Of a stretch of 64,000 nt of DNA, positions 24,198 to 33,554 are shown piece after piece. How positions within the stretch are numbered: position 1 is the stretch's first letter; each line of letters begins with the position of its first letter. Origin of the DNA: Oscillospiraceae bacterium (GTDB lineage Bacteria; Bacillota; Clostridia; Oscillospirales; Oscillospiraceae); contig JAFPWF010000017.1 of the NCBI GenBank assembly GCA_017395085.1, positions 81,918 through 145,917 of the forward strand, given 5' to 3'. Under the pieces are notes generated by a model. The model was given only the letters and a program-made list of their open reading frames with translations. It was not told the origin of the DNA and searched no databases. The translations under genes and the position numbers were made by a program.

Positions 24198-25190
24198 TTG
24201 TCTGTCATAAAAGAAGATTATCTGTATCTCTCTTCACTGCTTCGGGCGCGTGAGATTCGAATGCTGAGTCGTGAACGGGCAGAGCGTATGCTGGATGCAT
24301 CCGGCTTTGAAGAATGTGCGAAAATGCTGACAGAAAATGGATATGAAGATCTGTCACAGATGAGCATCAGCCAGATTGAAAACGCACTTTCTGTTCGCCG
24401 CGCGGAACTCTTTCATGAGCTGGAATCGCTGGTTCCCAACCGGGAAGTGCTGGATTTGTTCCGCCTGAAATATGATTATCACAATGCAAAAGTTCTGATC
24501 AAATCGGAAGCAATCCTGCATGAAGCAAAGAACCTGCTGTCCGGCGCGGGGAGAGTTGCTCCGGAAGTGATGACCAGGTGTTTTCATGAAGACCGGGTCA
24601 GGGATCTGCCGGGCAGACTCGGCGCGGCGGCCGAACAGGCCAGAGCGCTTCTGAACCGCAGTGCGAATCCTCAGCTTTCGGATTTCCTGATGGACCGGGA
24701 ATACTATGCCGAGATGAGAGATCTTGCTGAAGCGATCGGGACTGATTTTGCAAAGGGCTATGTTGCACTGCTTGCAGACAGTACAAACCTGCGCAGTACT
24801 GTGAGAATTCTGCGCATGGGGAAGGACATCGGCTATCTGCGCGAAGCGCTTGTTCCCGGCGGAAGCATCAGTGAGGAACGCCTGATTGCTGGCGTCGGCG
24901 GGGAAGGGATTGCCTCGGTCTTTGCGGGCAGCCCCCTGCAGAAGGCTGCACAGCTTGGAGCGGATGCGGTTGCCGGCGGAACTCTGACATCGTTTGAACT
25001 GGCCTGCGACAATGTGCTTGCAGACTATCTGGCGGATGCAAAACGCAGCTCATTTGGTGAAGAATGCGTTATCGCTTATCTTGCCGGTCAGGAATCGGAA
25101 CTGACTGCTGTCAGGATGATCCTGACAGGACGTCTTGCCGGGGTACCCGGGGATGTCATACGGGAAAGGCTGCGTGATCTGTATGCTTAA
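24198..25190 (+). CDS. ntpC: V-type ATPase subunit C (central, d-like)
   Basis: A 330-residue all-helical protein of the AC39/subunit d family, which couples the rotor shaft to the K ring. The start is taken as TTG at 24198 because AAAGGAGG lies seven bases ahead and the product then begins with YLYLSSLLRAREIRMLSRERAERML, as in relatives; the open frame continues upstream into ntpE. FRLKYDYHNAKVLIK and the late VIAYLAGQESELTAVRMILTGRLAGVP are family landmarks. Its end overlaps the next start by eight bases. Confidence 0.88.
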   Translation: MSVIKEDYLYLSSLLRAREIRMLSRERAERMLDASGFEECAKMLTENGYEDLSQMSISQIENALSVRRAELFHELESLVPNREVLDLFRLKYDYHNAKVLIKSEAILHEAKNLLSGAGRVAPEVMTRCFHEDRVRDLPGRLGAAAEQARALLNRSANPQLSDFLMDREYYAEMRDLAEAIGTDFAKGYVALLADSTNLRSTVRILRMGKDIGYLREALVPGGSISEERLIAGVGGEGIASVFAGSPLQKAAQLGADAVAGGTLTSFELACDNVLADYLADAKRSSFGEECVIAYLAGQESELTAVRMILTGRLAGVPGDVIRERLRDLYA

Positions 25191-25503
25191 AATCGCTGTA
25201 ATCGGCGGAAAAGATACCGTCATCGGGTTCAAAGCCGTTGGCCTGGAAGCCTGCCCCGCGTCTTCTGTTGCCGAAGCCCGTCAGGTGCTTCACGAACTGA
25301 CCAGAGAAGGCAGTGAATACGCAATCATTTATATAGAGGAAAAACTCGCAAAGGACCTTCAACCTGAAATCGACCGGTTTAAGGACAGCCCAAGCCCGGC
25401 AATTATTATGATTCCGGGAAGGAACGGCTCCCTCGGACTTGGTCTTAACGCGCTGAAGAGCGCGGTGGAACGTGCCGTCGGCACGAATATTCTGGGCGAT
25501 TAG
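25183..25503 (+). CDS. ntpG: V-type ATPase subunit F (central shaft)
   Basis: A 106-residue protein with a Rossmann-like fold, beginning MLKIAVIGGKDTVIGFKAVG, the standard start of subunit F, and containing YAIIYIEEKLAK and PAIIMIPG. It sits on the central shaft next to subunit D. The ATG lies inside the end of ntpC (eight-base overlap), without a strong ribosome binding site, so translation is probably coupled. In the ntp scheme this subunit is NtpG. Confidence 0.9.
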   Translation: MLKIAVIGGKDTVIGFKAVGLEACPASSVAEARQVLHELTREGSEYAIIYIEEKLAKDLQPEIDRFKDSPSPAIIMIPGRNGSLGLGLNALKSAVERAVGTNILGD

Positions 25504-25555
25504 GAGTATCTGCCCGAAACAGATGAGCAGATGCTCAAGAAAGGAAGTTTGATAA

Positions 25556-27325
25556 ATGAGCGGAACAATTACCAAAGTATCCGGCCCGCTTATGGTGGCT
25601 GAAGGCCTTGCCGATGCAAACGTTTCGGACGTGGTGCGTGTCGGCGCCAGCGGCCTGATCGGCGAAATTCTGAATATGACCGGTGACCAGGCATCGATTC
25701 AGGTCTATGAGGAAACCTCCGGTCTTGGTCCCGGCGACAAAGTCATCACCACCGGCCTCCCGCTGTCTGTAGAGCTTGGACCCGGTATGCTGGATAATAT
25801 TTACGACGGAATTCAGCGCCCGCTGCCGGAGATGCGTGCTCTGACGGGCGACTCCATTACCCGCGGCGCCAATGTTCCCGCACTGAACCGCAATAAAAAA
25901 TGGGACTTTACGGCGACAGCCTCTGTCGGCGCACATCTTGCGGCGGGAGACGAACTTGGTACGGTTCAGGAAACAAGCGCCATTCTGCACAGAATTATGG
26001 TGCCCCCCGGATTGTCCGGCACACTGAAGTCCATTCAGAGCGGCTCCTTTACGGTAACCGATACAGTTGCCGTCCTGACGGATGAGAAAGGCGTCGACCA
26101 TGAACTGCCTATGATGCAGCGCTGGCCGGTTCGTATTGCACGGCCCTATGCGAAGAAGTATGTCCCGAGCAGACCGATGAACAGCGGCCAGAGAATCATT
26201 GATACTCTGTTCCCGATTGCAAAGGGCGGTACCGCCGCAGTCCCGGGTCCCTTCGGGTCCGGCAAGACAGTGGTACAGCATCAGCTGGCAAAGTGGTCCG
26301 ATGTGGACATCGTCATTTACATCGGCTGCGGCGAGCGCGGCAATGAGATGACCGATGTTCTGATGGAATTCCCGGAACTGAAGGATCCGCGCAACGGCGA
26401 ACCGCTGATGAAGCGCACGGTGCTGATCGCGAATACTTCAGACATGCCGGTCGCTGCACGTGAAGCATCCATCTATACGGGCATTACCATTGCGGAATAC
26501 TTCCGTGACATGGGCTACGACGTTGCGGTCCTTGCCGACTCGACTTCACGCTGGGCAGAGGCGCTGCGTGAAATCTCCGGACGACTGGAAGAGATGCCCG
26601 GTGAAGAAGGCTATCCCGCATACCTTGCTTCCCGTCTGGCACAGTACTACGAACGCGCCGGTGTGGTCAAATGCCTTGGAAGCGAAGACAGGGAAGGCTC
26701 CATCACCGCAATCGGCGCGGTATCCCCTCCGGGTGGTGATATCTCCGAGCCAGTATCCCAGGCTACGATGCGTATTGTTAAAGTGTTCTGGGGCCTGGAT
26801 TCGGCGCTGGCTTATGCGCGTCACTTCCCGGCCATCAACTGGCTGACCTCGTATTCTCTGTACATTGACAATCTGCGTGCCTGGTATACCGAGCAGTTCG
26901 GTGAAAGTTACATCAAGAATCGCGAAAAAGCTCTCCGTATCCTTCAGGAAGAGAGCGAACTCCAGGAAATCGTCCGTCTGGTAGGTCAGGATGCACTGTC
27001 GGCTGATGACCGTCTGACCCTGGAAACCGCCAGAATGATTCGTGAAGACTTCCTGCAGCAGAACGCGTTTGTAGATGAAGACGCTTATTCCAGCTACCTG
27101 AAGCAGTACAGGCTTCTCAGCATGGTGCTGGAGTATGATGCGCTTTGTCGTGATGCCCTGTTGAAGAATGCCGACATGAACAAACTCTTCGGCATTCCGG
27201 TGCGCGAAAGAATCGGCCGTGCAAAGATGGCGGATCCCAACGCCTTTAACGAAGTCTACGATGACATTGAAAAGCAGATGAAAGCGGAAATCAATGACGT
27301 GATTGCCGGAGGTGAGGAAGTATGA
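25556..27325 (+). CDS. ntpA: V-type ATPase catalytic subunit A
   Basis: A 589-residue catalytic subunit. Visible are the N-terminal barrel ([16 protein letters not shown]), the A-subunit-specific nonhomologous insertion (about residues 110-200), the P loop [13 protein letters not shown] (about residues 230-242), the catalytic [19 protein letters not shown] and the Walker B region [22 protein letters not shown]. It hydrolyses or makes ATP in alternation with subunit B. GGAAG precedes the start. Its stop overlaps the ntpB start by four bases (ATGA), typical for equimolar A3B3 assembly. Confidence 0.98.
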   Translation: MSGTITKVSGPLMVAEGLADANVSDVVRVGASGLIGEILNMTGDQASIQVYEETSGLGPGDKVITTGLPLSVELGPGMLDNIYDGIQRPLPEMRALTGDSITRGANVPALNRNKKWDFTATASVGAHLAAGDELGTVQETSAILHRIMVPPGLSGTLKSIQSGSFTVTDTVAVLTDEKGVDHELPMMQRWPVRIARPYAKKYVPSRPMNSGQRIIDTLFPIAKGGTAAVPGPFGSGKTVVQHQLAKWSDVDIVIYIGCGERGNEMTDVLMEFPELKDPRNGEPLMKRTVLIANTSDMPVAAREASIYTGITIAEYFRDMGYDVAVLADSTSRWAEALREISGRLEEMPGEEGYPAYLASRLAQYYERAGVVKCLGSEDREGSITAIGAVSPPGGDISEPVSQATMRIVKVFWGLDSALAYARHFPAINWLTSYSLYIDNLRAWYTEQFGESYIKNREKALRILQEESELQEIVRLVGQDALSADDRLTLETARMIREDFLQQNAFVDEDAYSSYLKQYRLLSMVLEYDALCRDALLKNADMNKLFGIPVRERIGRAKMADPNAFNEVYDDIEKQMKAEINDVIAGGEEV

Positions 27326-28695
27326 TTAAAGAGTATAAAACCATCCGGGAGATCGCCAGCCCCCTGATGATCGTGGAGCATGTTGAAGGTGTCACTTACG
27401 ATGAACTGGGTGAGATCGAACTTCCGAACGGCGAGCTTCGCCGCTGCAAGGTGCTGGAAGTCGAAGGCGACAAGGCTGTCGTTCAGCTTTTCGAATCTGC
27501 GCAGGGAATTAACCTTGCGGAATCCAAAGTCCGGTTTCTCGGGCATTCACAGCAGCTTGCTGTGTCCGAGGATATGCTTGGCCGTGTGTTTAACGGTATG
27601 GGCATGCCCATTGACGGCGGTCCCGCAATTATTGCCGAGGATTACAAGGACATTAACGGTCTGCCGATGAACCCGGCAGCGCGTGCCTATCCTGCTGAGT
27701 TTATTCAGACAGGCGTTTCCACCATCGATGGCCTGAACACGCTTGTCCGTGGTCAGAAGCTGCCGATCTTCTCCGGGTCCGGTCTGCCCCATGCCGCACT
27801 TGCAGCGCAGATTGCCCGTCAGGCCAGGGTGCTGGGCGACAACGAGACTTTCGCCGTAGTGTTTGCCGCCATTGGCATCACCTTTGAAGAGTCCGAGTAC
27901 TTCATCAGCGATTTCCGACGCACCGGCGCCATTGACCGTACTGTTGTCTTCTCCAACCTGGCAAACGACCCGGCGGTTGAGCGTATCTCAACTCCGCGTA
28001 TGGCACTGACAGCAGCCGAGTATCTGGCTTTTGAAAAGGATATGCAGGTTCTGGTAATCCTGACGGATATTACGAACTACGCGGAAGCTCTGCGTGAAGT
28101 ATCCGCTGCTAAGAAGGAAGTTCCCGGCCGGCGCGGCTATCCCGGCTATATGTATACCGACCTGGCAACCATGTACGAGCGTGCTGGACGCCGGCAGGGC
28201 AAGAAGGGTTCCATCACCATGATCCCGATCCTGACCATGCCCGAAGACGACAAGACCCACCCGATCCCCGACCTTACCGGATACATTACCGAGGGCCAGA
28301 TCATTCTTTCTCGTGAGCTGCACCGCAAGGGCATTGTGCCTCCTGTTGACGTACTTCCCAGCCTGAGCCGTCTGAAAGACAAGGGAATCGGTGTCGGCAA
28401 GACCAGAGAGGATCATGCCGGCACCATGAACCAGTTGTTTGCAGCCTACTCCCGCGGAAAAGACGCCAAGGAACTCATGACCATCCTGGGCGAGGCGGCG
28501 CTGTCGGACGATGACAAACTCTTTGCCAAATTTGCCGATGAGTTTGAGAGACGCTATGTCAGCCAGGGTAATGAGACCAACCGCTCCATTGAAGAAACCC
28601 TGAACATCGGCTGGGAACTTTTGAGCATCCTGCCGCGTCGTGAGCTGAAACGGATCAAGACCGAGTTCATCGACAAGTATCTGCCCGAGGCATAA
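27322..28695 (+). CDS. ntpB: V-type ATPase regulatory subunit B
   Basis: A 457-residue subunit with the family start [27 protein letters not shown]. It lacks a consensus P loop ([19 protein letters not shown] in its place), as expected for the non-catalytic B subunit. [22 protein letters not shown] and the [11 protein letters not shown] segment are diagnostic, and the arginine finger region lies in the latter part. It overlaps ntpA by four bases. Its C terminus ends about 35 bases before ntpD. Confidence 0.98.
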   Translation: MIKEYKTIREIASPLMIVEHVEGVTYDELGEIELPNGELRRCKVLEVEGDKAVVQLFESAQGINLAESKVRFLGHSQQLAVSEDMLGRVFNGMGMPIDGGPAIIAEDYKDINGLPMNPAARAYPAEFIQTGVSTIDGLNTLVRGQKLPIFSGSGLPHAALAAQIARQARVLGDNETFAVVFAAIGITFEESEYFISDFRRTGAIDRTVVFSNLANDPAVERISTPRMALTAAEYLAFEKDMQVLVILTDITNYAEALREVSAAKKEVPGRRGYPGYMYTDLATMYERAGRRQGKKGSITMIPILTMPEDDKTHPIPDLTGYITEGQIILSRELHRKGIVPPVDVLPSLSRLKDKGIGVGKTREDHAGTMNQLFAAYSRGKDAKELMTILGEAALSDDDKLFAKFADEFERRYVSQGNETNRSIEETLNIGWELLSILPRRELKRIKTEFIDKYLPEA

Positions 28696-28729
28696 GCCTC
28701 CGCATAACGGATTGAGGAGGTGATTCAAT

Positions 28730-29380
28730 TTGGCAGGTACTGCCGTAACGCCTACCAGAATGGTTCTGAACCACTTGAAGGGAAGACTGAAAACTGCCCG
28801 GCGTGGTCATAAGCTTCTGAAGGATAAGCGCGATGAACTGATGCGTCAGTTTCTGGATGTTGTTAAGGAAAATAAAGTCCTGCGTGAACGTGTGGAAGAT
28901 GGTCTCACGGCGGCATTCTCGTCTCTGCAGGTTGCAAGCTCCATCATGTCCCCGGAAATGCTGGAACAGGCGCTGCTGTATCCGCGGCAGAGTGTGGAAC
29001 TCGACATGAAAGTCAAAAACGTTATGTCAGTGAAGGTTCCGCAGTACAGTTTTCAGACGAAAAACAACGATCCGTCCGAAATCTATCCATACGGTTTTGC
29101 ACAGACCTCCGGAGAACTGGACGATGCTCTTGATCGTATGGCAAAGGTATTTGAAGACATGCTGAAGCTTGCCGAAGTGGAAAAGAGCATGCAGCTGATG
29201 GCGCAGGAGATTGAAAAAACCCGGCGGCGCGTTAATGCGCTGGAATATGTAATGATCCCTGAGCTGTCTGAAAACATCAAATACATCACCATGAAGCTTG
29301 CAGAGAACGAAAACTCCACCAAGGTTCGCCTGATGAAAGTAAAAGAAATGGTTCTTCAGGACGCGCATAACTACAAATAA
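28730..29380 (+). CDS. ntpD: V-type ATPase central-shaft subunit D
   Basis: A 216-residue, two-helix coiled-coil rotor shaft. The start is a TTG at 28730 with GAGGAGG nine bases ahead, giving MAGTAVTPTRMVLNHLKGRLKTARRGHKLLKDKRDELMRQF, the classical N-terminal helix. The C-terminal helix includes EKTRRRVNALEYVMIPELSENIKYI, typical of subunit D. It is the last gene of the nine-gene cluster, and a terminator follows 18 bases later. Confidence 0.95.
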   Translation: MAGTAVTPTRMVLNHLKGRLKTARRGHKLLKDKRDELMRQFLDVVKENKVLRERVEDGLTAAFSSLQVASSIMSPEMLEQALLYPRQSVELDMKVKNVMSVKVPQYSFQTKNNDPSEIYPYGFAQTSGELDDALDRMAKVFEDMLKLAEVEKSMQLMAQEIEKTRRRVNALEYVMIPELSENIKYITMKLAENENSTKVRLMKVKEMVLQDAHNYK

Positions 29381-29398
29381 TTCATATGATGCAAAAAG

Positions 29399-29431
29399 CA
29401 GCAGGGTCGCCGATAATCGGCGACCCTGCTG
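29399..29431. terminator. Terminator between the V-ATPase operon and cdsA
   Basis: Fourteen-base stem CAGCAGGGTCGCCG/CGGCGACCCTGCTG with loop ATAAT, followed by TTAAAA. It lies between convergent genes and may serve both. Confidence 0.75.
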
Positions 29432-29454
29432 TTAAAATGCTGGGGATTACGATT

Positions 29455-30252
29455 TCATATTCCGATACCCGCAATATGCAGGCAGATATAGGCGGTGGGA
29501 ATGGAAAACATCAGGCTGTCAGCGCGGTCGAACATCCCTCCGTGGCCGGGAATTAAATTGCTGAAGTCCTTAGTTCCGATCATCCTCTTCATCAGCGATT
29601 CGGCCAGATCTCCGATCTGCCCAAGGGTAGAAGCAACCAGGGCCGTAATGATGCAGGTAGCCAGGGGAATATGAGGAAGGAGCCGCAGCAGCCAGATCAG
29701 AAATCCGGCAACCACGGAAGCCGCGGCACCGCAGATGCAGCCTTCCAGGGATTTGTTTGGGCTCACCAGTGGGGCGATTTTGTGCTTGCCGAAGCGGATG
29801 CCGCCGAACAGTGCAAAGGCGTCACATGCCCAGGTGGAAAGTGCCCCGAGTACCAGAGTTTCCAACCAGATATTGCTGACGCTGATCATCATCAGTACGC
29901 CGAAAATAACGCCCGGATAGGCGAGGCCGGCAACCGTGTAAATGGCACCCGTACCGGATACTTTTTTATGGACGATGCCTGAGAACATGGCAAGGTAAAT
30001 ACCGCCGGTAAAGCAGGCAATGTAGCTGATTGCACCGAAATGAAAGATCGCGAGCAGCGCCTGAATGCTGATATAGACATACATGACCCACGCCGCACAG
30101 TAGACGTGAAGCTTTTCCATGTTGCGGCTGTACTCATAGGAACAGAGAACGCCCGCAACGCCAAACAGCAAAACCCGCGTGATCTCCGATAAAAACACGC
30201 AGGCAAGGGTCACGGTAATCATGATTGCTGCAGAAATGAATCTCTGTTTCAA
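29455..30252 (-). CDS. cdsA: Phosphatidate cytidylyltransferase
   Basis: A 265-residue membrane enzyme that makes CDP-diacylglycerol from phosphatidate and CTP. A TTG at 30252 is preferred: AAGGCGG lies ahead and it gives MKQRFISAAIMITVTL, the standard CdsA start; a GTG at 30276 would add eight residues. About seven to eight hydrophobic segments are followed by the catalytic signature SPNKSLEGCICGAAAS and then LGQIGDLAESLMKRMIGTKDFSNLIPGHGGMFDRADSL, with the Asp residues that bind metal. It is usually next to uppS/dxr in Bacillota, but here it stands alone between the V-ATPase and an EFR1 gene. Confidence 0.93.
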   Translation of the reverse strand: MKQRFISAAIMITVTLACVFLSEITRVLLFGVAGVLCSYEYSRNMEKLHVYCAAWVMYVYISIQALLAIFHFGAISYIACFTGGIYLAMFSGIVHKKVSGTGAIYTVAGLAYPGVIFGVLMMISVSNIWLETLVLGALSTWACDAFALFGGIRFGKHKIAPLVSPNKSLEGCICGAAASVVAGFLIWLLRLLPHIPLATCIITALVASTLGQIGDLAESLMKRMIGTKDFSNLIPGHGGMFDRADSLMFSIPTAYICLHIAGIGI

Positions 30253-30337
30253 GATAAACCCGCCTTCCCGCACCAACGCTGGAATCTCTCAGCGCAGAAG
30301 CATCCGTTTTCGGATAATTAACAATAACACAGAATAA

Positions 30338-30369
30338 CAAACCGGGCAAGAAACAGTTTGCCCGGTTTG
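30338..30369 (-). terminator. Terminator after the EFR1 gene
   Basis: Twelve-base stem CAAACCGGGCAA/TTGCCCGGTTTG with an eight-base interval, 20 bases beyond the EFR1 stop on the minus strand. Confidence 0.65.
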
Positions 30370-30388
30370 TATAAAAAACAGGCTTGTT

Positions 30389-31225
30389 TTACATTTTTTT
30401 TACATCGCTGTCATCGCCGGAAGGCGGTTCTGTCTCAGAGCGGGATTCGCGCGGAAATTTTTGCCGGCCGTCGGCAAACAGGTAGTAACGCCTTTTTTTG
30501 CGTGTTCTGTGCCCGAACTCTATGGCGTCCACCGGGCAGACGGCAATGCAGCTCTGACACTGCGTGCAGCGTCCGTTCCAGACGGGATGTCCGTCTTCCA
30601 TCGTGATGTTGACCAGTGGGCATAGTTTTGCACAGGCGGCGCACCCTATGCAGTTTTCTTTGACATAAAAGCGTTTATCATGTACAAACAGACGGTAAAA
30701 AAACCGATATACAAAAAATGGCATTGCGGGGCCGGCATAGCTGTCGGTAATCGTCCGGTCAGATAAAATCTGATTACCGATTACTTCCAGTTGTGGCATG
30801 GCGGCGCGGATGATTCCGACCGCCTCGTCCGCTTCCGGCGCGCGAAACAGCGTGATAAAATTTTCAGGCATTCGTACGGAAGCCAGTCCGCAGAAGTCCA
30901 TGGATATCTCGCGGCAGACCTCCCGGGCGTGTTCCGCCGCTTTTCCGGTTCCGCTTCCGCACGTAAGTACAAAGTACATCCGGCGGCTGCCGAGAAAACG
31001 GCTCTCTTTCAGAAACGTCTCCACAACGCGGGGAATGTTCCAGCAGTATGTCGGACATACAATCACAAACGGGCGGTCCGATTCAAAGGCATACTGCGCA
31101 TTATAGGGGTCAAGAATCCTCTGCCGAAGGTGGCGGTTGATGGAAACAAGTTCGTCATCAACTAACCCGGCGAGCTGCTGAGCGGCGAAACGGCTGTTTC
31201 CTGTTCCGCTGAAATAAAGAACCAT
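30389..31225 (-). CDS. EFR1 family flavodoxin-ferredoxin fusion
   Basis: A 278-residue protein of the EFR1 type common in Clostridia. The start MVLYFSGTGNSRFAAQQLA (FMN phosphate loop SGTGNS) defines an N-terminal flavodoxin domain, with VCPTYCWNIPRVVETFL and CGSGTGKAAEHA further along. The C-terminal part has two 4Fe-4S clusters: CIGCAACAKLCPLVNI and CTQCQSCIAVCPVDAIEF. The end is basic, then polar. It probably carries electrons between low-potential donors and unknown partners. The ribosome binding site is weak. An upstream in-frame ATG at 31276 would add 17 residues that do not fit the family. Confidence 0.85.
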   Translation of the reverse strand: MVLYFSGTGNSRFAAQQLAGLVDDELVSINRHLRQRILDPYNAQYAFESDRPFVIVCPTYCWNIPRVVETFLKESRFLGSRRMYFVLTCGSGTGKAAEHAREVCREISMDFCGLASVRMPENFITLFRAPEADEAVGIIRAAMPQLEVIGNQILSDRTITDSYAGPAMPFFVYRFFYRLFVHDKRFYVKENCIGCAACAKLCPLVNITMEDGHPVWNGRCTQCQSCIAVCPVDAIEFGHRTRKKRRYYLFADGRQKFPRESRSETEPPSGDDSDVKKM

Positions 31226-31318
31226 AATGACACAACCTGATTGAATATTTGGAAAAGAACACTCACATCTTAACACAGAAATCCTGTCCCGGCAACCGGA
31301 AAGCCGTTGTTTTTACGA

Positions 31319-31347
31319 TTGTGTTCACCTGTCTGCTGTGGTATATT
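31319..31347 (+). promoter_or_regulatory. Promoter of the HerA-like ATPase gene
   Basis: TTGTGT (31319-31324), 17-base spacer, TATATT (31342-31347), about 37 bases before the start codon. Confidence 0.55.
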
Positions 31348-31383
31348 GAAAACAAGAGCATCAAAAGAGAAAGAGGGAGCGCC

Positions 31384-33018
31384 ATGCTGAAAGAGGGAAA
31401 AATCTATCTGGCAAAAGCTGAAAACCGGGAGCTGTTTCTGTTGCCGCAGATGACAAACCGTCACGGGCTGATTGCCGGAGCAACCGGTACCGGCAAGACG
31501 GTAACCATGAAAGTCATGGCAGAGTCTTTTTCTGATATGGGCGTACCGGTATTCCTAGCAGATGTCAAAGGGGATCTCTCCGGGATGTGCCTGCCGGGAA
31601 GCGATTCCGCTTCTGTGCATGACCGGATTCTGAAGCTCGGACTGGAAGAGGAATTTGAATTTCGGAGCTTCCCAACACGCTTTTGGGACATCTTCGGCGA
31701 GTTTGGTCATCCTGTGCGCGTCACGATTTCCGAAATGGGGCCGACACTGCTGGCACGTCTCCTGAACCTCACAGCCGTACAGACCGGAGTGCTGAACATT
31801 GTATTTCGTGTGGCCGACGATCATGGCCTGCTTCTTCTTGACCTCAAGGATCTTCGCGCCATGCTGCAGTACGTAGGCGATAATCGGGCGGAGTTTACCA
31901 CGCTGTATGGCAATGTATCGGCTTCAAGCATCGGGGCGATCCAGCGTGCACTCCTTACCTTTGAGGAGGAGGGCGGGAAAGACTTTTTCGGTGAGCCTGC
32001 GCTGGACATCCATGACTGGCTTCGAATCGGCCGCGGAGGGAAAGGCTACATCAATATTCTCTCAGCCGGAAGGCTGATTCAGAGCCCTACGGTGTATGCA
32101 ACCTTTCTCCTTTGGATGATGACGGAATTGATGGAACGCTTGCCGGAAGTCGGTGATTTGGAAAAACCCCGAATTGTCTTCTTCTTTGACGAAGCGCACC
32201 TCCTGTTTACCGATTGCCCGAAGACCCTGGTACAAAAAATCGTCCAGACAGTCCGGCTGATTCGTTCGAAGGGCGTTGGCATCTACTTTGTCACGCAGAA
32301 TCCTTCCGACCTGCCGGACGAGGTGCTGGCTCAGCTTTCCAACCGGGTGCAGCATGCTCTGCGTGCGTATACTCCTGCCGAACAGAAATCGGTCCGTGCT
32401 GCGGCAAAGGGCTTCCGTGAAAACCCGTTATTCGATACGGAAACCGCATTAAAAGAACTCGGAGTCGGCGAAGCACTGGTCAGTTTTCTGGATAACGAGG
32501 GAATCCCTGCTCCGGTGGAACGTGCGCATATTCTCCCTCCGCAGAGTCTGTCCGGCGTGATTGAAAAACCCGTGATGCAGACTTTTATTCTTGCAGACGA
32601 GTTTGAGCAGAAATACCGTGAAAGCTATGATCGAGAATCGGCATATGAGATCATTATCAGTGCCTATGAAGAACTGGAAGAGCAGCGTGTCCGCGCGAAG
32701 GAAGAAGCAGAAGCTGAGAAAGAACGCCTGAAAGCGGAAGCGCTTGCAGAAAAGCAGCGACAGAAAGACAAAGAAGCAGCTGTGAAGGCGGCGGAACGGG
32801 AGGCGGAAAAGAGAAGGAAAACCATGGAGCGCGCTGCCAGAGCGGCGACGACATCCGTGGCGCATTCCGTCAGTTCCAACATCGTAAACTCCGTGATGGG
32901 CGGAAAACAGACGGATACAAAAACCATCATGAAGCGTGCTGCGACAAGCGCACTGAGCTCGGTGATGCGGAATGGAAGCAGTTCCATCATTCGCGGATTG
33001 CTTGGAAATATAAAGTAA
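31384..33018 (+). CDS. HerA-like/DUF853 family P-loop ATPase
   Basis: A 544-residue ATPase of the YjgR/DUF853 group. The ATG at 31384, after GAGGGAG, begins MLKEGKIYLAKAENRELFLLPQMTNRHGLIAGATGTGKTVTMKVMAESF, with the Walker A motif near residue 36. Walker B is IVFFFDEAHLLF, and IYFVTQNPSDLPDEVLAQLSNRVQHALRAYTP is the family-specific sensor/Arg region. The core ends near residue 415 and is followed by a highly charged coiled coil (about residues 430-490, rich in Ala, Glu, Lys and Arg) and a Ser-rich end. A frame upstream adds 45 poorly fitting residues. The biological role is uncertain; HerA relatives translocate DNA. Confidence 0.85.
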   Translation: MLKEGKIYLAKAENRELFLLPQMTNRHGLIAGATGTGKTVTMKVMAESFSDMGVPVFLADVKGDLSGMCLPGSDSASVHDRILKLGLEEEFEFRSFPTRFWDIFGEFGHPVRVTISEMGPTLLARLLNLTAVQTGVLNIVFRVADDHGLLLLDLKDLRAMLQYVGDNRAEFTTLYGNVSASSIGAIQRALLTFEEEGGKDFFGEPALDIHDWLRIGRGGKGYINILSAGRLIQSPTVYATFLLWMMTELMERLPEVGDLEKPRIVFFFDEAHLLFTDCPKTLVQKIVQTVRLIRSKGVGIYFVTQNPSDLPDEVLAQLSNRVQHALRAYTPAEQKSVRAAAKGFRENPLFDTETALKELGVGEALVSFLDNEGIPAPVERAHILPPQSLSGVIEKPVMQTFILADEFEQKYRESYDRESAYEIIISAYEELEEQRVRAKEEAEAEKERLKAEALAEKQRQKDKEAAVKAAEREAEKRRKTMERAARAATTSVAHSVSSNIVNSVMGGKQTDTKTIMKRAATSALSSVMRNGSSSIIRGLLGNIK

Positions 33019-33030
33019 AATTATAAAGCA

Positions 33031-33071
33031 AAAAAGCTACGAGCCCGCATTATGCGGGCTCGTAGCTTTTT
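33031..33071. terminator. Bidirectional terminator between the HerA-like gene and the 108-aa gene
   Basis: Twenty-base perfect inverted repeat (33031-33050 with 33052-33071). The outer ends are AAAAAG/CTTTTT, giving T tracts on both strands. The stop codon of the minus-strand gene lies at the centre. Confidence 0.9.
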
Positions 33072-33376
33072 CCGGTCGGGTTGCCGTCAGCGTCATAGTC
33101 AATGTCTTCCATCAGTGCAGGGTCGACGCGGCTTCGTTTTTTAATTGTCAGCCCCTTTCCCTGTAGGTTGAACACCCAGATTTTGGAATTCGGGAAGTCT
33201 GGATCCTGCTTGCGGAATACGCCGGTTTCATTCAGCGCGCAGAACTTTGCACGGCCTTCCGCAGTATCCAGAAGATCACCGGGACCGTTATAGTATAAAG
33301 GATCTTTCGCAGCTTTTTTCTTAAATTCCTCCCAGTCTCCATCTGCGGCTTTCATGACATCTTCCGGCTGTATCAT
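33050..33376 (-). CDS. Small acidic protein of unknown function, 108 aa
   Basis: Not recognised. AAAGGAGG lies ten bases before the ATG, so it is a real gene. The product is acidic and soluble, without signal peptide or membrane segment. It begins MIQPEDVMKAADGDWEEFKKKAAKDPLYYNGPGDLLDTAEGR and has a central part with a hydrophobic strand (SKIWVFNLQGKGLTIKKRSRV), ending in an acidic DIDYDADGNPTGKSYEP. The DxDxDG-like DYDADGNPTG stretch resembles a calcium-binding loop, but a single short match is not sufficient. The final codons lie in a terminator stem. It is monocistronic, between the HerA-like ATPase and the giant surface protein. Confidence 0.7.
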   Translation of the reverse strand: MIQPEDVMKAADGDWEEFKKKAAKDPLYYNGPGDLLDTAEGRAKFCALNETGVFRKQDPDFPNSKIWVFNLQGKGLTIKKRSRVDPALMEDIDYDADGNPTGKSYEPA

Positions 33377-33479
33377 TGTTATGACGCCTCCTTTTTCATG
33401 TTTTGCTAATCTAGATTATCATCTGACTTTTAAAAAAACAAGTAGGGGATATAAATAATAAATCATAAAACTGGCAGAA

Positions 33480-33508
33480 TTGACATGCAACTTGATTTTG
33501 TCTATACT
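33480..33508 (+). promoter_or_regulatory. Promoter of the giant surface-protein gene
   Basis: Consensus TTGACA (33480-33485), 17-base spacer, TATACT (33503-33508), about 45 bases before the start codon. Confidence 0.8.
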
Positions 33509-33554
33509 CAAATCAGAATATATATAGACGAACTAACCTTTTGGGGGATTTCAA

